Assembly: GCA_031963445.1 (NCBI GenBank)
Contig: JASSUH010000001.1
Coordinates: 1,364,001 to 1,428,000, forward strand
Source of the DNA: JASSUD01 sp031963445
GTDB lineage: Bacteria > Pseudomonadota > Gammaproteobacteria > Burkholderiales > Burkholderiaceae
DNA length: 64,000 nucleotides
Reading direction: 5' to 3'
The translations under genes were made by a program, and so were the position numbers. The notes under the pieces are model-generated. The model did no database searches and was not told the origin of the DNA. It saw only the letters and a program-made list of their open reading frames with translations. Shown here in pieces: positions 59,253 to 64,000 of this stretch; position 1 is the first letter of the stretch; each line of letters opens with the position of its first letter.

Positions 59253-60232
59253 CGCCTCTCTCCAGTTAAAGCTTCCAGATTAAGCGGTTTAATGCATCGC
59301 ACCTGCGCGTTAGCCTCTAATGAATCGAGCGCAGGCCGCTTTTGGGAGCAGGCGTCAATCCTGTATTTGCAACGCGGCGCAAATAAGCAGCCACTCGGCC
59401 GATCATTGCGCCCCGGTACTAGGCCAGGGAGGGCAGCTAGGCGCTTCGCCCCGCGGTTATGCTCAGGAATCGCTGCTAATAACGCTTGCGTATAAGGATG
59501 GTGTGGCTTATCAAAAATGGCTGGAACTTGATTGGTCTCGATAATTTGGCCCGCATACATCACTGCGACGCGCTGGGCGACTTCGGCTACTACGGCTAAA
59601 TCATGCGAAATTAAGATGAGCGCCATGCCATATTGTTTTTGTAAATCCATCAGTAACTGCATGATCTGCGCTTGAATAGTGACATCAAGCGCTGTAGTCG
59701 GTTCATCGGCGATCAGTAACTTTGGCTTACAAGCTATTGCCATCGCAATCATCACGCGCTGATTCATGCCGCCTGATAATTGATGGGGAAAGGCGTTCAA
59801 TCGGTTCTTGGCATCGGCGATACCGACTTGCTCAAGCAACTCGAGTGCGCGGGCTTCAAGCTGTGCGCCGCGCAGCCCCATATGCAAACGTAATACCTCT
59901 TTAATTTGGTTGCCGACTGTATAGCTGGGGTTTAGGCTGCTAGCTGCATCTTGAAACACCATCGCCAAATCTTTGCCAATCAGTTGGCGGCGTTTGCGTG
60001 GTGAGGCATTAAGCAAATCTTGTCCAGCAAAAGTGATCGCGTCAGCGCTAACTTTGCCTGGCGCATCGATTAATCCCATCAACGCGAGCATGGTTACGCT
60101 TTTACCGGAACCAGATTCGCCCACAACACCTACCACCTCGCCAGGCGCGATGCTGAAATCAACCCCGTCTACCGCGAGTAAGCCATCAAAATCGACAGCT
60201 AGATTAGAGATTTTTAATAGCTTATAAGTCAT
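59249..60232 (-). CDS. dppD: Peptide ABC transporter ATPase DppD
   Basis: 327 residues. Walker A GVVGESGSGKSVTMLALMG, Q-loop MVFQDAASSLNPSYTVG, signature HQLSGGMNQRVMIAMAI, Walker B LLIADEPTTALDVT and the C-terminal GCLFAPRCKYRIDACSQKRP typical of OppD/DppD. First of the two ATPases; preceded by a repeat hairpin at 60255-60359 that splits it from dppC. Confidence 0.95.
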   Translation of the reverse strand: MTYKLLKISNLAVDFDGLLAVDGVDFSIAPGEVVGVVGESGSGKSVTMLALMGLIDAPGKVSADAITFAGQDLLNASPRKRRQLIGKDLAMVFQDAASSLNPSYTVGNQIKEVLRLHMGLRGAQLEARALELLEQVGIADAKNRLNAFPHQLSGGMNQRVMIAMAIACKPKLLIADEPTTALDVTIQAQIMQLLMDLQKQYGMALILISHDLAVVAEVAQRVAVMYAGQIIETNQVPAIFDKPHHPYTQALLAAIPEHNRGAKRLAALPGLVPGRNDRPSGCLFAPRCKYRIDACSQKRPALDSLEANAQVRCIKPLNLEALTGERR

Positions 60233-60254
60233 CGAAAAGCTCTTCTTTATTTGG

Positions 60255-60359
60255 GGGAACCTTTTTAGGGTTTCCCTGGCGCCCTTGCGCCGCCTTGCCG
60301 TACGCCTTGTACTGTCTGCGGCGGCGCAAGGCCACCAGGAAAACCCTAAAAAGGTTCTC
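60255..60359. repeat. 105-bp hairpin element between dppC and dppD
   Basis: GGGAACCTTTTTAGGGTTTC and its inverse GAAAACCCTAAAAAGGTTCTC-like end (kept below 21 bases: AAACCCTAAAAAGGTTCTC) frame GCGCCCTTGCGCCGCC and GGCGGCGCAAGGCCACC. Perfectly paired over about 40 bases, it would make a strong RNA hairpin in the dpp transcript. Confidence 0.8.
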
Positions 60360-60395
60360 GGTGTGCTTGAGTTGGGGTGATAAGATCTGTGTTAA

Positions 60396-61310
60396 TTAGG
60401 TTGTCCTTTTTAACCGCGGGTCTAGCGCATCGCGTAAGCCATCGCCTAAGACATTGATCGCGAGTACGGTCACTAAGATGGCAACGCCGGGCATCGTTAC
60501 AATCCACCAAGCACTGTCGATATAGTCACGTGCTGATGCGAGCATTGCACCCCATTCAGCGAGCGGAGGTTGCACGCCAAGCCCTAAAAAGCCAAGCGCT
60601 GCTGCATCAAGAATAGCGGTGGAAAAGCCCAACGTAGCTTGCACAATCAACGGGGCAGCGCAGTTTGGTAATACCTGAGAAAACATCAACCTTAATGTGC
60701 CGGCGCCTGCTACACGTGAGGCCACGACATATTCTTTATGCAATTCACTCAATGCTGACGCTCGGGTGAGCCGCACATAGCTTGGCAGCGCGACAGCAGC
60801 AATGGCAAAAGTTGTATTCGCTAAACCTGGGCCAAGTACAGCTACCACCGCGATAGCGAGTAAAAGGGAGGGCAGCGCGAGCAAGATATCTGTCAGCCGC
60901 ATAATCGTTATGCCGACCCAAGCTGGGAAAAAAGCGGCACATAGGCCAAGCGCAATGCCTGGCAGCAGTGCAAGAAATACTGATACGCCACCAATCCAAA
61001 AAGAAAGCCGCGCGCCATAGATGATGCGAGAGAGGATATCTCGCCCTGCCTCATCGGTGCCGAGTAAAAATTGTAGCGAGCCTCCTTCCAGCCAGGCGGG
61101 TGGAGTACGCACCATATCGCGGTATTGCTCAATCGGGCTATGCGGTGCAAAAAAAGGTGCGCCAAGCGCAAGTACCGCAAATACGATAAGCAAAATACCC
61201 GCAACGAGCGCCCCGCGGTTCATGCGGAAATGCCGCCAAAATTCGCGCAATGCAGCAAAATGATCAACTGGAGCGGTTGGGGTAGCAAGCTGTGCTTGAA
61301 GTTCAGTCAT
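60396..61310 (-). CDS. dppC: Peptide ABC transporter permease DppC
   Basis: 304 residues. An N-terminal helix (GALVAGILLIVFAVLALGAP) and five further membrane segments; the EAA-type loop LSELHKEYVVASRVAGAG and LLGTDEAGRDILSRIIYGAR are diagnostic for DppC/OppC. Forms the channel with DppB. Confidence 0.95.
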   Translation of the reverse strand: MTELQAQLATPTAPVDHFAALREFWRHFRMNRGALVAGILLIVFAVLALGAPFFAPHSPIEQYRDMVRTPPAWLEGGSLQFLLGTDEAGRDILSRIIYGARLSFWIGGVSVFLALLPGIALGLCAAFFPAWVGITIMRLTDILLALPSLLLAIAVVAVLGPGLANTTFAIAAVALPSYVRLTRASALSELHKEYVVASRVAGAGTLRLMFSQVLPNCAAPLIVQATLGFSTAILDAAALGFLGLGVQPPLAEWGAMLASARDYIDSAWWIVTMPGVAILVTVLAINVLGDGLRDALDPRLKRTT

Positions 61311-61375
61311 TGTTTATTTTGCGTTGTTTGTTCAGTATTGCTCATGCGCTTCATTTATCTACTTTTACGGAACTT

Positions 61376-61475
61376 CTGCTAAGCCCTTGGCCATCAGGAT
61401 AATCAACGCAGGCCTTGCTTGCTGTACTACTTGTACTGGCAGCAAAGGTATGCCTGGGCCCTATACAGAGGTTTT
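61376..61475. repeat. MITE fragment between dppB and dppC
   Basis: TTGTACTGGCAGCAAAGGTA followed by TGCCTGGG matches the core of the MITE family at 32134, 34300 and 62604, but the terminal repeats are not clear, so the copy is partial. ATCAACGCAGGCCTTG is shared with the 62604 copy. Confidence 0.6.
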
Positions 61476-62486
61476 TTATCTCGTATGCCGAATACGTGGG
61501 TTCAGCGTGCCATATAGTAGGTCGACTAGCAGATTTACAACAATCACGACTAGTGCGATTAGTAGAATGCCGCCCTGCACAATAGGGTAATCACGCCGGC
61601 TAATTGCATCGATCAGCCATTTGCCGACGCCTGGCCAGGAAAAAATGGTTTCGGTGAGCACGGCGCCAGCCATCAGCGTACTAACTTGTAAACCAATCAC
61701 GGTTACCACTGGAATTAATGCATTGCGCAACGCATGCTTAATGATTACGCGCGCTGGGGATAAACCTTTAGCACGTGCCGCGCGGATGTAGTCTTCACGT
61801 AGTACTTCAAGCATCGAAGAGCGAGTCATGCGGGCAATTACCGCGAGGGGAATGGTGCCCAGCACAATCGCTGGCAGCAGTAAATGGCTTAAGGCCGAAC
61901 TCAGCGCACCAGCATCTTCTGCAAGCCAAGCATCAATCAACATAAACCCTGTGGTGGCAGGTACGTCATATTCAATCGCAATACGGCCGGAGACGGGAGT
62001 TAAGCCAAGCTTAACGGAGAACAGCATGATGAGAATCAGACCCCACCAGAAAATCGGCATCGAATAACCCGTGAGCGCGGTACTCATCACCCCATGATCT
62101 AACGAAGAACCACGTTTAAGTGCGGCCACGATACCGGCTGGTAAGCCGATGATGACTGCAAATAGAAGGGCGCATAGAGCCAGCTCGAGGGTCGCTGGAA
62201 AGCGCGACAAAAACTCTTCCATTACGCTGGTATTGGTGATTAGCGATGTGCCTAAATCACCATGCAGAGCGCGCACGATATAACGCCCGTATTGCACCGG
62301 TAGCGGTGCATCAAGCCCAAAGCGATGCATCGCCGCAGCATGCAATTCAGGGTCAACGGCGCGCTCTCCCATCATGATTTCGATTGGGTCGCCTGGAATC
62401 AGATGCACCAGCGCAAAAGTAAATAGCGTAATGCCAATACAAGTCGGTATTAGCATGCCAATATGGCGCAGAATAAATCGCAGCAT
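61476..62486 (-). CDS. dppB: Peptide ABC transporter permease DppB
   Basis: 336 residues with six membrane segments. LIPTCIGITLFTFALVHLIP, GDPIEIMMGERAVDPELHAA, SMLEVLREDYIRAARAKGLS (EAA loop) and TLMAGAVLTETIFSWPGVGK are typical of DppB/OppB. Full length. Separated from dppA by a MITE. Confidence 0.95.
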   Translation of the reverse strand: MLRFILRHIGMLIPTCIGITLFTFALVHLIPGDPIEIMMGERAVDPELHAAAMHRFGLDAPLPVQYGRYIVRALHGDLGTSLITNTSVMEEFLSRFPATLELALCALLFAVIIGLPAGIVAALKRGSSLDHGVMSTALTGYSMPIFWWGLILIMLFSVKLGLTPVSGRIAIEYDVPATTGFMLIDAWLAEDAGALSSALSHLLLPAIVLGTIPLAVIARMTRSSMLEVLREDYIRAARAKGLSPARVIIKHALRNALIPVVTVIGLQVSTLMAGAVLTETIFSWPGVGKWLIDAISRRDYPIVQGGILLIALVVIVVNLLVDLLYGTLNPRIRHTR

Positions 62487-62603
62487 GTTTATTAGAGGTT
62501 CAACCAGAAGACTAGATGGCTCGTATACCTTGTCTTGTCAGTACTGAAAATAGTCTGCTGCCAAGTTAGGGGGGCCATTTGTGTCTGCTGGTGAGATAGC
62601 CTG

Positions 62604-62719
62604 TTAGGAAGGACTGAATAAATGGGGCGCAGCAGAATAATCAACTGCAGCCTGGCAGCAAGTACTAATGTATTGTCTGCGCAGGCCTTCTTTGTTTGTG
62701 TTTATTCAGCGCTTTCTCC
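62604..62719. repeat. MITE at the dppA 3' end
   Basis: Ends TTAGGAAGGACTGAATAAA and inverse of GGAGAAAGCGCTGAATAAA frame a core with GCCTGGCAGCAAGTACTAAT. The right end overlaps the last codons of dppA (ESAE, stop), which the element therefore supplies. Confidence 0.75.
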
Positions 62720-64000
62720 ATTTCTTAAGCCTACGCCAGAAAACCTTGTGAGGCCAAATGGATCAATTTTAAAATTGGTAACCTGCCTGCTAATCGGCTG
62801 ATACACAGTTGAGTGACCAATTGGCGTAAATGGCATTTCGCGTTTAAAAATCTGTTGTGCTTGTTTATAGAGTGTTTCGCGTTTCGCCCGATCTGTGGTT
62901 TGGCGCGCTTGTGTCAGAAGTGCATCAAATGCTGGGGAGCACCATCTAGAAAAATTGGTGCCATTAACTGCATTACAGCTCAGTAATACGCTCAGCCAGT
63001 TATCTGGGTCGCCATTATCACCCGTCCAACCGATAAGAATCGTATCGTGCTCGCCAGCGTGGGCACGCTTAATATATTCACCCCATTCGTAAGTGACAAC
63101 TTTTGCTTGTACCCCGATTTTTGCCCAGTCAGCTTGAATCATTTCAGCCATCAAACGGGCATTGGGGTTATATGGTCGTTGTACAGGCATAGCCCACAGC
63201 GAAAGGTTAAAACCATGCGGATAACCGGCTTGCGCGAGCAAAGCCTTCGCTGCCTGTGGATTATATGGCGCGTCTTTCAGCGTTTTATCGTATGACCATT
63301 GAGTCGGTGGCATAGGGGCCTGAGCGACTTGCCCAGCACTACCATATATCGTTTGGATAATGGCTTTTTTGTTGATCGCCATATCTAAAGCGCGACGTAC
63401 TAATATTTGGTCTAACGGTTTATGCGTTGTGTTATAGGCGACATATCCTACGTTAAAGCCAACTTTGCTCGGTAGCGCCAAACCCGGCACGTCTTTAAGG
63501 GTCACAATATCAGCTGGGCGCGGGTAACTCATTACCTGACATTCATTGCGTTTGAGTTTTTGCACGCGTACTGCTGGATCCACTGTAATGGAAAAAATTA
63601 AGTTAGTTAAACGCACCGCACCTTTTTTCCAATATTCAAAATTGCCTATAAAACGAATGGTCGAGTCTCTTACGTAGTTTTGGAAGATATAGGGACCAGT
63701 GCCAATCGGATGCCAATTGATATCGGCTGCTTTACCAGCGGCGAGTAATTTGTCCGCATATTCAGCTGACAAAATTGACGCGAACGGCATAGCCAAGTCT
63801 TGCAAGAAAGGCGCATCAATTTTGTGCAGTGTGAAGCGCACAGTATAGGGATCGAGCTTTTCGATTTTGGCAATATTTTTGTTCAGCCCCATATCGGTGA
63901 AGTAGGGGAATTGGACTGGATAGGCTTTTTGAAAAGGCAGATTCGCATCGAGCATGCGATTAAAAGTGAACAGCACATCGTCCGCATTAAAATCGCGCGT
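62702..64000 (-). CDS. dppA: Peptide ABC transporter substrate-binding protein DppA (partial)
   Basis: The gene runs beyond the right window edge; about 432 codons are visible, starting at FNADDVLFTFNRMLDANLPF, which corresponds to a position inside the SBP_bac_5 domain (SADDV.FTF.RM). Later motifs: GTGPYIFQNYVRDSTIRFIG, VGYVAYNTTHKPLDQILVRR, ALDMAINKKAIIQTIYGSAG, YAWGEYIKRA-type (YEWGEYIKRAHAGEHD) and IGWTGDNGDPDNWLSVLLSC. The periplasmic receptor feeds peptides to DppBCDF. The signal peptide lies outside. The last residues (NGESAE) come from a MITE end, so the native C-terminus may be altered. Confidence 0.94.
   Translation of the reverse strand, partial: TRDFNADDVLFTFNRMLDANLPFQKAYPVQFPYFTDMGLNKNIAKIEKLDPYTVRFTLHKIDAPFLQDLAMPFASILSAEYADKLLAAGKAADINWHPIGTGPYIFQNYVRDSTIRFIGNFEYWKKGAVRLTNLIFSITVDPAVRVQKLKRNECQVMSYPRPADIVTLKDVPGLALPSKVGFNVGYVAYNTTHKPLDQILVRRALDMAINKKAIIQTIYGSAGQVAQAPMPPTQWSYDKTLKDAPYNPQAAKALLAQAGYPHGFNLSLWAMPVQRPYNPNARLMAEMIQADWAKIGVQAKVVTYEWGEYIKRAHAGEHDTILIGWTGDNGDPDNWLSVLLSCNAVNGTNFSRWCSPAFDALLTQARQTTDRAKRETLYKQAQQIFKREMPFTPIGHSTVYQPISRQVTNFKIDPFGLTRFSGVGLRNGESAE

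Overview
The window looks like a chromosome segment of a Burkholderia-related betaproteobacterium living with a eukaryotic, most likely fungal, host. The housekeeping genes and their order (miaB-phoH-ybeY-corC-lnt-glyQ-glyS, wrbA next to yihY, relA, aroC, ETF-QO, a dpp-type peptide transporter) are Burkholderiaceae-like. The spaces between them are unusual: many small palindromic repeats, decayed genes, and several AT-rich genes for proteins with eukaryotic features. The fungal-endosymbiont assignment (Mycoavidus/Glomeribacter-like) is inference from those features. No tRNA, rRNA or CRISPR array was seen.

Region 1 (about 1-31 kb) is a P2-type phage element without a head. Its early part, on the minus strand, has a large serine recombinase, a toprim primase/helicase, a hypothetical gene and an Ogr-type late activator. 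A divergent XRE repressor follows, with a palindromic candidate operator. The late part, also minus, reads X, holin, endolysin, Rz, Rz1, then V, W, J, I, tail fibres, FI, FII, E/E', T, U, D. Terminase, portal, protease, scaffold and capsid genes and the R/S tail-completion genes are absent, so the gene set matches an R-type tailocin more than a phage. Eight fibre genes share one C-terminal tip domain. The tail tube gene FII is interrupted by a group II intron whose predicted splicing restores the reading frame exactly. Rpn-type PD-(D/E)XK nuclease genes, intact and decayed, lie inside the element.

Region 2 (about 31.6-47.5 kb) mixes host genes (DUF167, wrbA, yihY, a CBS-domain gene, aroC, ETF-QO, relA) with candidate host-directed proteins. 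These include a canonical fungal-type bZIP transcription factor at 32277-33440, a protein with two PPxY motifs at 45760-46959, a related repeat protein at 44650-45360, and two unknown proteins. The genes downstream of relA lie between two copies of the relA 3' end.

Region 3 (47.6-57.8 kb) is the conserved glyS-glyQ-lnt...corC-ybeY-phoH-miaB block on the minus strand. An F-box plus ankyrin protein gene is inserted in the opposite direction between lnt and corC. Region 4 (58.2-64 kb) is a dppABCDF-type peptide ABC transporter operon, cut at the right window edge within dppA. The A-B, B-C and C-D spacers each carry a different repeat element.
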